The notes: generated by a model not told the origin, from the sequence alone. Positions 34,660-43,285 are shown, counted from the stretch's first letter. The stretch: DNA of 64,000 bases from Desulfosporosinus sp. HMP52 (GCF_000765145.1 NZ_JMGA01000050.1:104962-168961); one strand, 5' to 3'. A program made the numbers and translations.

Positions 34660-37110
34660 TTAGATAAATAAATTAACATTCGAATCCTCTGCTTCTCCTA
34701 AATAATAACCTACCCCGCCAATTTTAACGCCGTCCAGCAATTCCTCTTGTTTTAAGCCCATGACATCCATTGACATTTGGCAGGCTACAACCTCTACTCC
34801 ATTGCACATTGCGGCACTGATAAGATCTTCCAGGGAAGAAACATTTTTGTCCTTCATAACTTTTCTGATCATTTTTCCGCCCATGCCCAGCATATTCATG
34901 TTTGACAACTTAAGACGTTTACTTCCCCTTGGCATCATCATGCTGAACATCTTATCCATAAAGCCCTTTTGAGTGCTGACCTTTTCATGTTTACGCAACA
35001 CATTTAATCCCCAAAAGGTGAAAAACATCGTAACTTTCTTGCCCATGGACGCAGCTCCATTGGCAATGATGAAGGAGGCTATAGCTTTATCCAAATCTCC
35101 GCTAAAAACCACTATTGTCTTATTATCCTTTAAAGCTGCTGCTGCCGGTTCTTGCTGAACTGAGTCCCTTGGCGCACCTTTTTTAATGAAGGCCGTAATA
35201 ACTCCTCCGGCCTTGGCCACGTCTATCAGTTGATTATTAGTTCTTTTACTCCAAGCTTTAATATCCTCATAAAAGCCCGGATCAGAGGCCAAAATTTTCA
35301 GGATTTGCCCATGTTTCAACGGATCCATAGCAGCCTTAACCTGCATTAATGGCCCGGGGCAACACAGACCGCAAGCATCAATGCTTTTATCATAATGCCC
35401 ATGAGGGCTATCAACTTCATTGATTCCCGGATCTGAATAGGGGCTCTCAGTGCCTGGGCTTTGCGGCTGGAATTCTTGCAGGGAAATAGTTTTATACCCG
35501 CCGGTAATATTTAAGACGTTATAACCATTTTGACTTAAGATCCTGTCTGCTATATAGCCCCTTAAGCCTACTTGACAGTACTCTATTATCTGTTTATTCC
35601 TGTCTAACTCGTCCATCCTGTCTCTTAAGCTGTCCAAGGGAATGTTGATGGAATCGGGCAAGTGTCCATTGTTATATTCCTCTTCCGTTCGCACATCCAG
35701 AAGGATTGAATCCTTAAGTTCAGACGACTCCACATCCTTCCAGGCTGTTACACGAGTTCTTCCGGACAGCACGTTTTGAGCTGAAAACCCAGCCATATTT
35801 ACCGGGTCTTTGGCCGATGAGAATGGCGGAGCGTAGGCCAATTCTAATTCAGCTAAGTCGTCTACCGTACCTTTTAAGCGAATGACAGCAGCAATAACAT
35901 CAATTCGTTTGTCAACACCATCGTAACCGATTCCCTGTGCTCCCAACACTCGGCCTTCATCATTAAAAATCAGTTTCAAAGTCAGCTGTAAAGCTGCCGG
36001 GTAATAGGAGGCATGAGCCACAGGGTGAACGTGGACAACCCGATAAGGCAGATTGGCTTTTTGCAGACTGCGCTCATTGGCCCCTGTGCTGGCAGCCGTC
36101 AAGCTGAAAACTTTAAGGATCGAGGTTCCTTGAGTACCCTTATAAATGGAATTCAAACCCGCAATATTATCCGCAGCGATTCGTCCCTGCTTATTGGCGG
36201 GTCCTGCCAAAGGGACAGCTGTCTTTTCCCCGGTAATAAAGTCGACAACCTCTATGGCATCTCCTACTGCGTAAACATCATTCACATTGGTCTGCATTCT
36301 TTCATCAACGATGATATGCCCTTTCGGGCCTAACCCTATTCCCGAGTCTTTCAAAAAAGCAGTGTCAGGGGCTACCCCGATGGCCAGAATCACCAGATCA
36401 GCAGTCATTATTTTTTCGCTGCTCAAGGTTACTTCGATTTGACTGCCAACCTCTTTAAAGGCTTTAACTCCGTCACCCAAGATAAGATCCACGCCATTTT
36501 CAGCTAATTCCTTTTCAGCCATAACCACCATGTCTGAATCAAAAGGAGCTAAAATGTGAGGAGCGGCTTCGACTAACGTAACTTTCAAACCTCTTTCGAT
36601 CAGATTTTCAGCCATTTCAACACCCACAAAACCTCCGCCAATAACTATAGCGCTATTGGTACCCTTTTGATCAACATAGGCCTTGACTCTATCTGTGTCC
36701 GGAATGTTTCTCAAAGTAAATATTTTCGAACTGTCTATCCCCGGGATAATGGGCCGAAGAGCTTTGGCCCCCGGTGATAATACAAGAGCATCATAGGACT
36801 CTTCGTAGATCCGTTGATCCTTACTTCTGACTGTTACGATTTTCTTTTCTGTGTCAATGCCAACCACTTCACTATTAATTCTCACATCAATGTTAAACCT
36901 GGCTTTCATAGCTTCAGGAGTTTGGACGAGAAGTTTCTCCCGTTCCTTGATCGTTTCACCGATGTAATAGGGCAGACCGCAGTTGGCGAAAGAAATATAG
37001 TCATCTCTTTCAAACAAGATGATCTGAGCTTGTTCATCTAGTCTTCTAAGACGTGCAGCAGCGGAAGCTCCCCCAGCTACACCCCCGACTATGAGTACTT
37101 TTTTTGTCAT
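34660..37110 (-). CDS. CoA-disulfide/persulfide reductase with rhodanese, TusA and DsrE domains
   Basis: An 816-residue four-module protein. Residues 1-450 are a pyridine-nucleotide-disulfide reductase: the FAD site VLIVGGVAGGASAAARLRRL, the single active-site Cys in NCGLPYYIGE (about residue 43), the NAD site AIVIGGGFVGVEMAE and the C-terminal dimer motif YAPPFSSAKDPVNMAGF. Residues about 460-550 are rhodanese with Cys in EYCQVGLRGY. Residues about 585-655 are TusA (CGLCCPGPLMQVK). Residues about 670-816 are DsrE-like (IVVFSGDLDKAIASFIIANG). It should reduce CoA-disulfide, persulfides or polysulfide with NAD(P)H and relay sulfane sulfur. ATG 37110 follows GGAGGG. A CsoR-like operator lies at 37224. 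Confidence 0.93.
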   Translation of the reverse strand: MTKKVLIVGGVAGGASAAARLRRLDEQAQIILFERDDYISFANCGLPYYIGETIKEREKLLVQTPEAMKARFNIDVRINSEVVGIDTEKKIVTVRSKDQRIYEESYDALVLSPGAKALRPIIPGIDSSKIFTLRNIPDTDRVKAYVDQKGTNSAIVIGGGFVGVEMAENLIERGLKVTLVEAAPHILAPFDSDMVVMAEKELAENGVDLILGDGVKAFKEVGSQIEVTLSSEKIMTADLVILAIGVAPDTAFLKDSGIGLGPKGHIIVDERMQTNVNDVYAVGDAIEVVDFITGEKTAVPLAGPANKQGRIAADNIAGLNSIYKGTQGTSILKVFSLTAASTGANERSLQKANLPYRVVHVHPVAHASYYPAALQLTLKLIFNDEGRVLGAQGIGYDGVDKRIDVIAAVIRLKGTVDDLAELELAYAPPFSSAKDPVNMAGFSAQNVLSGRTRVTAWKDVESSELKDSILLDVRTEEEYNNGHLPDSINIPLDSLRDRMDELDRNKQIIEYCQVGLRGYIADRILSQNGYNVLNITGGYKTISLQEFQPQSPGTESPYSDPGINEVDSPHGHYDKSIDACGLCCPGPLMQVKAAMDPLKHGQILKILASDPGFYEDIKAWSKRTNNQLIDVAKAGGVITAFIKKGAPRDSVQQEPAAAALKDNKTIVVFSGDLDKAIASFIIANGAASMGKKVTMFFTFWGLNVLRKHEKVSTQKGFMDKMFSMMMPRGSKRLKLSNMNMLGMGGKMIRKVMKDKNVSSLEDLISAAMCNGVEVVACQMSMDVMGLKQEELLDGVKIGGVGYYLGEAEDSNVNLFI

Positions 37111-37223
37111 AGAATATCCCTCCATCAAAGATTGCTAATATATAGTCTGACATTTAAATACTAAGTTTATTTCCGATTCCATTTCGAGTATCAACAGCAA
37201 GCTTACTCGCTTTTAATCATATT

Positions 37224-37246
37224 ATACCCCCCGGGGTTATGGGGGT
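37224..37246 (-). promoter_or_regulatory. CsoR/CstR-like operator upstream of the persulfide reductase
   Basis: ATACCCCCCGGGGTTAT has half-sites ATACCCC and GGGG-T-TAT, followed by a further GGGGGT. This G/C-tract palindrome is the type bound by CsoR-family repressors, including the persulfide sensor CstR. It is 114 bases from the start codon. No CsoR gene is in the window. Confidence 0.55.
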
Positions 37247-37324
37247 CAACGGGAAATAAATAACAAGAACTTACTAACTAAAAAACTACCTCATTAAAAT
37301 GAGATAGTGGCATCTTATATCTTT

Positions 37325-37545
37325 TAAAAGAAAAAAGCTGAACAATCGTAGCCCTTACGAAACGTTCAGCTTTTACCATGGAGAAGAGGTTTTGCACAAA
37401 CTCGGATGTTCGCCGGTTGCCGGCAACCCTCCATGCACATCCATAAATAGGGGTGGATTCTCCGATTACAATTAAATCGAGAGGGAGTCGATCTCCCTTT
37501 GGCATGCCCATTTTTTTCATGATACGCCAGAAAAACGAATAAATC
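37325..37545 (-). ncRNA. Candidate structured RNA with intrinsic terminator
   Basis: On the minus strand GGAGAA (about 37460) can close with TTCTCC (about 37380). Inside are GGATGT/ACATCC arms and the palindromic hairpin GGTTGCCGGCAACC. A strong terminator follows: AAAGCTGAAC and GTTCAGCTTT then TTTCTTTT (37325-37372). The order structure-terminator-gene suggests a cis-regulatory leader of the persulfide reductase or a separate small RNA. An 89-codon frame here has no ribosome-binding site and no recognisable protein. No known riboswitch class was identified. Confidence 0.45.
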
Positions 37546-37548
37546 AAA

Positions 37549-37688
37549 CTGCATTTGGGTTACAAAAGCTGCTTTTCGTTTTCAAAACTGGCTTTTCGGA
37601 TACAAAAACTGCGTTTCGTTTACAAATATTCAGTTGTCGGTTACAAAAAATGCTTCTTGGTTTACAAAGTGGCCTCTCGTCTTTCAAG
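37549..37688. repeat. Seven-copy degenerate tandem repeat, 19-22 bp units
   Basis: Units begin at about 37549, 37569, 37588, 37609, 37631, 37650 and 37670. The approximate consensus is CTGCTTTTCGGTTACAAAA. Copies differ at several positions, mostly in the middle. The block lies directly upstream of the structured-RNA candidate on the minus strand and 175 bases from the membrane-protein gene on the plus strand. Not CRISPR: no spacers. Confidence 0.75.
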
Positions 37689-37862
37689 TAAGTCTAACCA
37701 AAAATCGCCCTCAATTGCGTCTATATATAATTATCGTATTACAATGATAAAATAACAAATACCAATATTTATTTATTGATATTCAATAAATAATGTATTA
37801 CAATTCACTTAAATACGTTAACGTTTAATATAGCAAGAATCATTAAATTTATTGGAGGAATT

Positions 37863-39110
37863 ATGAAAAACTTCATTTCTGAAAATCTTGAACAGCCAGC
37901 TGAGTTGGAAAGGTATTATCGGCAGGAGCCCGAGAAATTTATTAAAGCCTTTCCCGAGGTACTTAGAGAAAATCAGAATCTAACCATCCTGAAAGTTTGG
38001 CAGGAAAGGCTAAATTTTGATATGCCAAGGGATGAACAGATGGAAACTGATACTAGGTGGAAAGACCTTCTGCTAGTAATTGTGATTTCGTTGCTGGCGG
38101 GAACAATTGCCAGGTTTTTGTTACCATCCATTGAAAAAGAATTAATTAATCCGGCAAACATTGTTTTTTCGATTTTTCCTTTGCTTTCAGTCTATTTTCT
38201 TTTAAAGAACCGCCCTTCGAAAAAGCTTATTCTGTCAATTAGCCTATTCTACCTGGTGGCATTGATTTACCTAAACTTTCTACCTGTAAAATTCACAGAC
38301 AGTATTATTTTGGCAAATCTGCATTTACCCTTTTTCTTATGGTCGTTAGTTGCCATATCTTTCACGGGAGACTATCGCCTGCAACCAGGAAAAGTATTGG
38401 AATACCTGAAGTACAACGGTGAGCTTTTAATTAGTGCCGGTCTGTTACTTATTTGTGGTGTCGTTTTAACAGCTTTGACCATTGGTTTATTTGCGGCAAT
38501 TCAAGTTAAAATAGAAGATTTTTATATGAACAACATTGCAATTTATGGAGTTGCTGCTGCACCCTTTGTTGGCACTTATTTAGCGAGGGCCAGAGGCATA
38601 ACTAAAAATATTGCGCCTTACTTAGCAAAGGTTTTTAGTCCTTTAGTTTTAATAACCTTAGGTGTCTATTTAGCTACAATGATCGTAACCCAGAAGAATC
38701 CTTATACTGATAGAGAATTCTTATTAATATTTAACTTAATGCTAATCTTAGTCTTAGCGATCACGATTTTTTCAGTCGCAGGAAGAGAAACCGGCCCCAA
38801 AATAACTTTCAATGACCGAATAATCTTCGCATTGTTAACAGTTGCTATAGTAATTGACTGCGTAGCATTATCGGCTATCTTATTCAGATTAACTTCATAT
38901 GGCATAACTCCGAACCGCTTGGCCGTTTTAGGTATGAATCTTATTGTATTTGTTCACTTAGTGAGGATTACGGTTAATTATTTTCGGTTTATTCTGGGAA
39001 AAGTTAATGTGGAGATGATTGAAGCTGCCATTACGCGATATTTGCCGATTTATTCACTGTGGGCTCTGATCGTTACCATTTTCTTTCCGATAATTTTCAA
39101 TTTCAAGTAA
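37863..39110 (+). CDS. Polytopic membrane protein, DUF4153-like
   Basis: A 415-residue protein. The first 65 residues are soluble and acidic (ENLEQPAELERYYRQEPEKF). Then come about ten hydrophobic helices, beginning LLLVIVISLLAGTIARFLLP and ending LWALIVTIFFPIIFNF. The general pattern resembles DUF4153 membrane proteins, but no motif fixes the family, so the call is tentative. A strong GGAGG precedes ATG 37863 and a terminator follows. The upstream region contains the tandem repeats, so they could act on this gene as well. No substrate prediction. Confidence 0.65.
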   Translation: MKNFISENLEQPAELERYYRQEPEKFIKAFPEVLRENQNLTILKVWQERLNFDMPRDEQMETDTRWKDLLLVIVISLLAGTIARFLLPSIEKELINPANIVFSIFPLLSVYFLLKNRPSKKLILSISLFYLVALIYLNFLPVKFTDSIILANLHLPFFLWSLVAISFTGDYRLQPGKVLEYLKYNGELLISAGLLLICGVVLTALTIGLFAAIQVKIEDFYMNNIAIYGVAAAPFVGTYLARARGITKNIAPYLAKVFSPLVLITLGVYLATMIVTQKNPYTDREFLLIFNLMLILVLAITIFSVAGRETGPKITFNDRIIFALLTVAIVIDCVALSAILFRLTSYGITPNRLAVLGMNLIVFVHLVRITVNYFRFILGKVNVEMIEAAITRYLPIYSLWALIVTIFFPIIFNFK

Positions 39111-39149
39111 GATTAAAGTTACCGATAATCAAGCCCGCCCGGCAAGACG

Positions 39150-39181
39150 AAAACCACTGAAACTGTTCAGTGGTTTTCCTT
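39150..39181 (+). terminator. Terminator of the membrane-protein gene
   Basis: AAACCACTGAA and TTCAGTGGTTT form an 11-bp stem with an ACTG loop, followed by TCCTTAT. Confidence 0.75.
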
Positions 39182-39283
39182 ATCACAATAACATAAATTA
39201 GATCTTTAGCGCTTAACAGCACCAATAAACAGGAAATGAAAAAACTGCGTAATCGCGGTGAGCACGTTAAGGTGTCATAAACC

Positions 39284-40135
39284 TTACTTTTTTATCGGAA
39301 TCCAAACCTCACACTTATAATCCGGAGCAGCTATATCTCCCAGGGGATAAACCTCCAGTTGTGGTCCTTCCTCTTGCTGATAACCCGTTGCCGGAATCCA
39401 CTCGGAATAAATCCGTTCCCATACCTTCTGTATGGCACCCGGCATAGGACCAACTGACTCAAAAACGGCCCACCTGGCACCAGGTATCTCAGCAGAAGAA
39501 AAATCTTCCGGAGGTTCCCCATTGTCCTCAACAGCAATCATATACGTAAAAGCTTCATAGTTGGGTTCAAAATCCATACAGATACCCAAAACCCCCATGC
39601 CGCCTGTCATTGAGCAAATCTTTTCATAGGATCCGTCTGCCTGGCATTCGTTCCAAAAAAGTGGCACTAGATTTAAATTTTCTCCATCCTGAGTTGTTAT
39701 TCTTTTAGTCTTACCGATGACTCTAAACGAGCCTTTTTCAATTAATTTGTAATCCATATCCTTATCTCCTTTGATTGAAATATGAAAGGAAAGCCTTGGA
39801 AATGCTTTAAGATTTGTCCCCGGCTCTCGAGCGGCGGAAGGGCTCATACCATGCATTTTCCGGAATGCTTTAGAAAAGGCTTCGGGGGTTTCATAACCAT
39901 ACTTTAAGGCAACATCAATCACTTTATCTCCAGACATGATTTCTTGGGCGGCCAAAGTTAGTCGTCGTCTACGCACATATTCGGCCACTGTTACACCCGT
40001 AAGCATATGATACATCCGCTGAAAGTGAAATTGGGAAGAAAAGGCCAGCTTTGCCACCTCTTCGATATCCAGCTTTTGGGTCATGTTTGCTTCTAAATAG
40101 TCAATTGCCCTATTCATTGCTCTAAGCCATTCCAT
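39284..40135 (-). CDS. AraC-family regulator with GyrI-like effector domain
   Basis: A 283-residue protein. Residues about 1-105 are a double helix-turn-helix AraC domain (LDIEEVAKLAFSSQFHFQRMYHMLTG, then KVIDVALKYGYETPEAFSKAFRKMHG). Residues about 130-283 are a GyrI-like small-molecule binding domain (DYKLIEKGSFRVIGKTKRI ... FESVGPMPGAIQKVWERIYSEW). The layout is that of Rob/SoxS-like multidrug or stress regulators. ATG 40135 follows GGGAGAGG; the longer frame to 40285 runs into a hairpin and is not supported. Effector and targets unknown; the EamA gene upstream is a possible target. Confidence 0.9.
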   Translation of the reverse strand: MEWLRAMNRAIDYLEANMTQKLDIEEVAKLAFSSQFHFQRMYHMLTGVTVAEYVRRRRLTLAAQEIMSGDKVIDVALKYGYETPEAFSKAFRKMHGMSPSAAREPGTNLKAFPRLSFHISIKGDKDMDYKLIEKGSFRVIGKTKRITTQDGENLNLVPLFWNECQADGSYEKICSMTGGMGVLGICMDFEPNYEAFTYMIAVEDNGEPPEDFSSAEIPGARWAVFESVGPMPGAIQKVWERIYSEWIPATGYQQEEGPQLEVYPLGDIAAPDYKCEVWIPIKK

Positions 40136-40269
40136 TGTACCTCTCCCTTCTGATTCAATCATAAAGGACTTCGCTTTACTTATCCGGTCTTTGCGTGCTC
40201 CCCATTGACTGAGGGACCACAGGTCTAGCCTCAATATACCCTCTATACCCCATCGGGGCAAGTTGAAGA

Positions 40270-40307
40270 GCCTAAAGTGATCCACTTAAGCGTGAATCAC
40301 TTTAGGC
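40270..40307. terminator. Hairpin of a dispersed family (copy A)
   Basis: GCCTAAAGTGAT pairs with ATCACTTTAGGC. A related, inverted copy is at 54930-54965, and the similarity continues into the flank TATGCTAAAGCC. It probably terminates transcription coming from the EamA gene side. Confidence 0.6.
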
Positions 40308-40374
40308 TTTAGCATAAGATTATGGCAGACTTTCAACTTTTTCTTCATTAAAATCTGGCATATCAAAGTCCCTT

Positions 40375-40535
40375 TTACAGAGCAGCAAAAACCGGATTAA
40401 GATCAATTATCAAGTCCGGTAAGGCGCTCACGGTTATTTTTTCTTCATCTGAATAAACAGCTGGCCGTCCATAGCGCTTATTGTTCTGTAAGGTAAATAC
40501 GCTCACGAATTTACCATCAGTGGGGCCACAAAGAG
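40375..40535 (-). pseudogene. Uma2-family endonuclease remnant
   Basis: A C-terminal fragment ending at TAA 40375 reads VFTLQNNKRYGRPAVYSDEE then KITVSALPDLIIDLNPVFA. This is the end of an Uma2 (DUF820) protein: the strand after the catalytic core and the LP-x-L-x-I-x-L tail. There is no start, and a stop closes the frame near 40540, next to the EamA gene's 3' end. The rest of 40136-40545 holds only this and the hairpin. Confidence 0.6.
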
Positions 40536-40545
40536 CAGCTGCTAT

Positions 40546-41469
40546 CTACTGTTTGCAGGACTCCAAAAGAATAACCTTCTTTTTTGGAATACTCCCAATC
40601 ACAATCCCTAACGTAGTGAGGATAAGTGCTAAGATATGTATCCCGGCGATCTTCTCGTTTAAAAAGACAAACCCACCGAACATGCTCGCAAAAGGCATAC
40701 CATTTAAAAACATAGCCGTTCTGTTGGCCCCCAACTGTTTAATACCGTCATTCCATCCTAAGGTACCTAAAGCAGTAGCTCCCCAGGCTGATATTAATAA
40801 GACAATTATTGCTGTAGATGATAAGTGAATCTGTCCATAAACCGCAGGTCCAAAGGAAACCAGCGTCCCCAAATTTAACAAAAGCCCCCCTATTAAGGTA
40901 GAATAGGCAGTCACTACTAAGGTTGGAATCGGGTTTTCTAACAGCTTTTTAATAAGCAATCCCCCAATAACATAGGTCAACATGGCTAATACCATCGCAA
41001 CATCTCCGATTAAGGAAAATTGGATACTACCCTCCGGGGATTTTGAAAACACAACCAACACAACCCCCGCAAATCCTAGTAGTATGCCAAGCCCTAGATT
41101 CCTAGTAAATTTCTCCTGAACAAATATGGACGCCAGAAGCGCGGTAGTCAGAGGATTTAAGGCCAGGATAAGTGAAGCATTGGTGGATGATGTCACAGAA
41201 ACTCCGTACCCTAAAAGCAATTGATGCAGGCAAACAGAGATTAGTCCTATACAAAAAAGCAATCCCCATTGTTTTTTACTTGGATTGTACAACCCATATT
41301 TCTTAAAAACGAACAACAGCAATACAATTCCAGCCAGGGGCATTCGTACTGCAGCTACCAAGATCGGGGACATTTGCTGGGTTAAAAATTTAATCATTAC
41401 AACATTTAGGCCCCATAATAGGACAACAGACAATAATATCGGATAAATTAGCTTCTTTCCTGTTGGCAT
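40546..41469 (-). CDS. EamA/DMT-family transporter
   Basis: A 307-residue protein with about ten helices in two EamA repeats. Landmarks are YPILLSVVLLWGLNVVMIKF, GYGVSVTSSTNASLILALNPL in repeat 1 and LGWNDGIKQLGANRTAMFLNGMP in repeat 2. Only weakly similar to the other EamA protein at 4866. An exporter of small metabolites is expected; the substrate is unknown. ATG 41469 has GGAG at 9 bases; ATG 41484 sits too close to its AGG. Single gene, with the Uma2 remnant downstream. Confidence 0.88.
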   Translation of the reverse strand: MPTGKKLIYPILLSVVLLWGLNVVMIKFLTQQMSPILVAAVRMPLAGIVLLLFVFKKYGLYNPSKKQWGLLFCIGLISVCLHQLLLGYGVSVTSSTNASLILALNPLTTALLASIFVQEKFTRNLGLGILLGFAGVVLVVFSKSPEGSIQFSLIGDVAMVLAMLTYVIGGLLIKKLLENPIPTLVVTAYSTLIGGLLLNLGTLVSFGPAVYGQIHLSSTAIIVLLISAWGATALGTLGWNDGIKQLGANRTAMFLNGMPFASMFGGFVFLNEKIAGIHILALILTTLGIVIGSIPKKKVILLESCKQ

Positions 41470-41584
41470 TGTAATTATCTCCATTCCTGAAATACTACTA
41501 ATATAATAGCACTTCTTAGTCTGGAAAGCTTTACTAAGTTGATTTCTCCAAAGAAGTGAACCTCCCCTAAGGACTGAATGTTTT

Positions 41585-41657
41585 GTTAACGCAAAAAACC
41601 CCCGTTATGATCGCGATTGCCGGGGTCTTTTTGCGTTATTCACAGTAACAACAGGTT
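41585..41657 (-). terminator. 73-bp 3' element with terminator hairpin (copy 1)
   Basis: Stem TAACGCAAAAA with TTTTTGCGTTA and an inner CCCC/GGGG. The 18 bases next to the gene (CACAGTAACAACAGGTT) are identical to copy 2 at 51325-51397. It starts 37 bases after the thioredoxin-reductase-like gene stop. Confidence 0.8.
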
Positions 41658-41693
41658 AATCTCAAGATAATTTGCTGCACAGTTCATTGTCCA

Positions 41694-42899
41694 TTAGATC
41701 AGCCTCTCTAGGCTCTCCTCTAATCCTTCAAGGCGGTTGATCTCCGTCCCCTTATCAAGCACAACGACTGAGGGGATGGTTTTTATGGCATATTTTTCAG
41801 CAAGGTTTTTTTTCGTTGCCATATCGACGCTGAGGATTTTATAGTCCGTACCCAATTTCTCGTTCAGTTCTTCCAAAGCTGTGCGATACTTAAGGCTTTC
41901 ATTGTCCTGGGCATTAAAGAATAATAACAGAACCTTTTTATCGCTTTGCAAAACATTGCTGTTAAAGTCATTAACTTCTTCTATATAGCGCTCTGCTGCA
42001 ACGGCGGCAGTCGCACCGTCCCCAGCGGCGGAGATAACCTGTCTGAGATATTTTACTCGGTTGTCTCCCACTGCATAGACCCCTTCAAGGTTGGTTTCCA
42101 TCAGCTCGTTGACGGGGATATACCCTCGTTTATCCATTTCTATACCACTGTCTTTAAGATAGCCCGTCGAGGGGACCATACCCACGAAGAAAAAGACCCC
42201 CTGGCAGCTAAGCTCTGACGTCGAACCAGTTTTCAAATTCTTGATTTTTACCCCTTCGACATTCTCCTTACCTACAACTTCCTCAATGGTCGAGTTCCAG
42301 ATAAACTCCATTTTCTCATGATTTAAGGCTCTTTCTGCACTGACCTTATTGCAATCCAGAATTCCTTCATCATGTAAAACGACAACCGTGACCTTACGGG
42401 CAAACTTGGTAATAAACATGCCTTCTTCAATAGCCTGGTCACCGCTTCCCACGACAACAACATCTTCCCCTTCGAAGAACTCGGCATCACAAGTCGCGCA
42501 ATAGGCTACACCCATCCCCCTTAGTCGCTTTTCACCCGGGATATTGAGCAACCTAGGCTCGCTGCCACAGGCCACGATTACCGCTTTCGCTAAAAACTCC
42601 TGGCCCTTTTTAGTCACAACCTTCTTTTCCGCTTGCGAAAAATCCGTCTGGGTAACCTCGCCTTTTATAAATTCAACTCCAAAGGTCTCTGCATGTTTCT
42701 TAAAATCCTTCATCAGATCCGGTCCGCTGATTTGCCCATATCCCGGATAATTGACGATTTCCCGAGTCGTATTAACTAAGCCCCCAATAGCCCCTTTGTT
42801 GATGACCAGGGTCTTAAGCTTAGCCCTTCCCCCATAGATCGCAGCAGAGAGTCCCCCAGGACCCCCACCAATTATAATTAAATCATAGCTATTTGCCAT
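41694..42899 (-). CDS. Thioredoxin-reductase-like flavoprotein with C-terminal thioredoxin-fold domain
   Basis: A 401-residue protein. Residues about 1-310 are the TrxB core: FAD site LIIIGGGPGGLSAAIYGGRA, redox pair in AYCATCDAEFFEG (C-x2-C) and VYAVGDNRVKYLRQVISAAGDG. The pyridine-nucleotide loop has GSGDQAIEEG, but the HRRxxxR that binds NADPH phosphate is replaced by VVVLHDEGILD, so NADPH use is doubtful. Residues about 315-401 form a thioredoxin fold with the cis-Pro loop TIPSVVVL but no cysteine pair. ATG 42899 has GAGGAAG; a GTG three codons upstream is too close. It sits 62 bases below the thioredoxin gene, its probable partner. Confidence 0.88.
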   Translation of the reverse strand: MANSYDLIIIGGGPGGLSAAIYGGRAKLKTLVINKGAIGGLVNTTREIVNYPGYGQISGPDLMKDFKKHAETFGVEFIKGEVTQTDFSQAEKKVVTKKGQEFLAKAVIVACGSEPRLLNIPGEKRLRGMGVAYCATCDAEFFEGEDVVVVGSGDQAIEEGMFITKFARKVTVVVLHDEGILDCNKVSAERALNHEKMEFIWNSTIEEVVGKENVEGVKIKNLKTGSTSELSCQGVFFFVGMVPSTGYLKDSGIEMDKRGYIPVNELMETNLEGVYAVGDNRVKYLRQVISAAGDGATAAVAAERYIEEVNDFNSNVLQSDKKVLLLFFNAQDNESLKYRTALEELNEKLGTDYKILSVDMATKKNLAEKYAIKTIPSVVVLDKGTEINRLEGLEESLERLI

Positions 42900-42925
42900 A
42901 CCTGTCACTTCCTCTTTTTAATTAT

Positions 42926-42951
42926 CAGATCTTTTCCCATTGTGTGGAGGT
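42926..42951 (-). repeat. Direct repeat upstream of the reductase gene (copy 1)
   Basis: CAGATCTTTTCCCATTGTGT followed by GGAGGT on the plus strand. It matches copy 2 at 43441-43467 except for three positions and one inserted base. Confidence 0.6.
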
Positions 42952-42961
42952 CATACAATTC

Positions 42962-43285
42962 CTACTCGAGGATATCGGCGATTCTTTCTTCCACTTGGTC
43001 TTCCTCAACTTTGCCGGCTTGTTTACCAAGGTACTCACCATCTTTAAAGAACAGAAGCTGGGGAACCCCTTTTAAGGAGAACCGTTGGAATAAGGCCTTA
43101 TCTTCTTCGACGTCAACATAATAGAAACCAAACTTGTTTTCGTATTTCGGTTGTAATTCTTCTAAGACTGGTACAACTTCTTTACAGACATGGCAGTCTT
43201 TTCTTGAAAATATGACTAAACATGGTTCACCATTATCATAGATAACTTCCTCAAAACCTGCAGTTCTTAATTGTTTTAATGACAT
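42962..43285 (-). CDS. Thioredoxin-family protein
   Basis: A 107-residue thioredoxin. The active site is CHVC in FSRKDCHVCKEVVPVLEE, unlike the usual CGPC, which suggests a different redox potential or partner. The cis-Pro loop is KGVPQLLFFKDG. ATG 43285 follows AAGGAG; the longer frame to 43321 is not supported. It lies between the aryl-sulfate sulfotransferase and the flavin reductase on the same strand. Cytoplasmic; probably reduced by the adjacent flavoprotein. Confidence 0.9.
   Translation of the reverse strand: MSLKQLRTAGFEEVIYDNGEPCLVIFSRKDCHVCKEVVPVLEELQPKYENKFGFYYVDVEEDKALFQRFSLKGVPQLLFFKDGEYLGKQAGKVEEDQVEERIADILE

Noticed and set aside
37278..37547. 89-codon minus-strand frame
   Set aside because: No ribosome-binding site, no recognised domain, and it coincides with stems and a terminator; treated as RNA.
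37549..37688. Tandem repeats considered as a CRISPR array
   Set aside because: Units are contiguous and degenerate, with no spacers and no cas genes.
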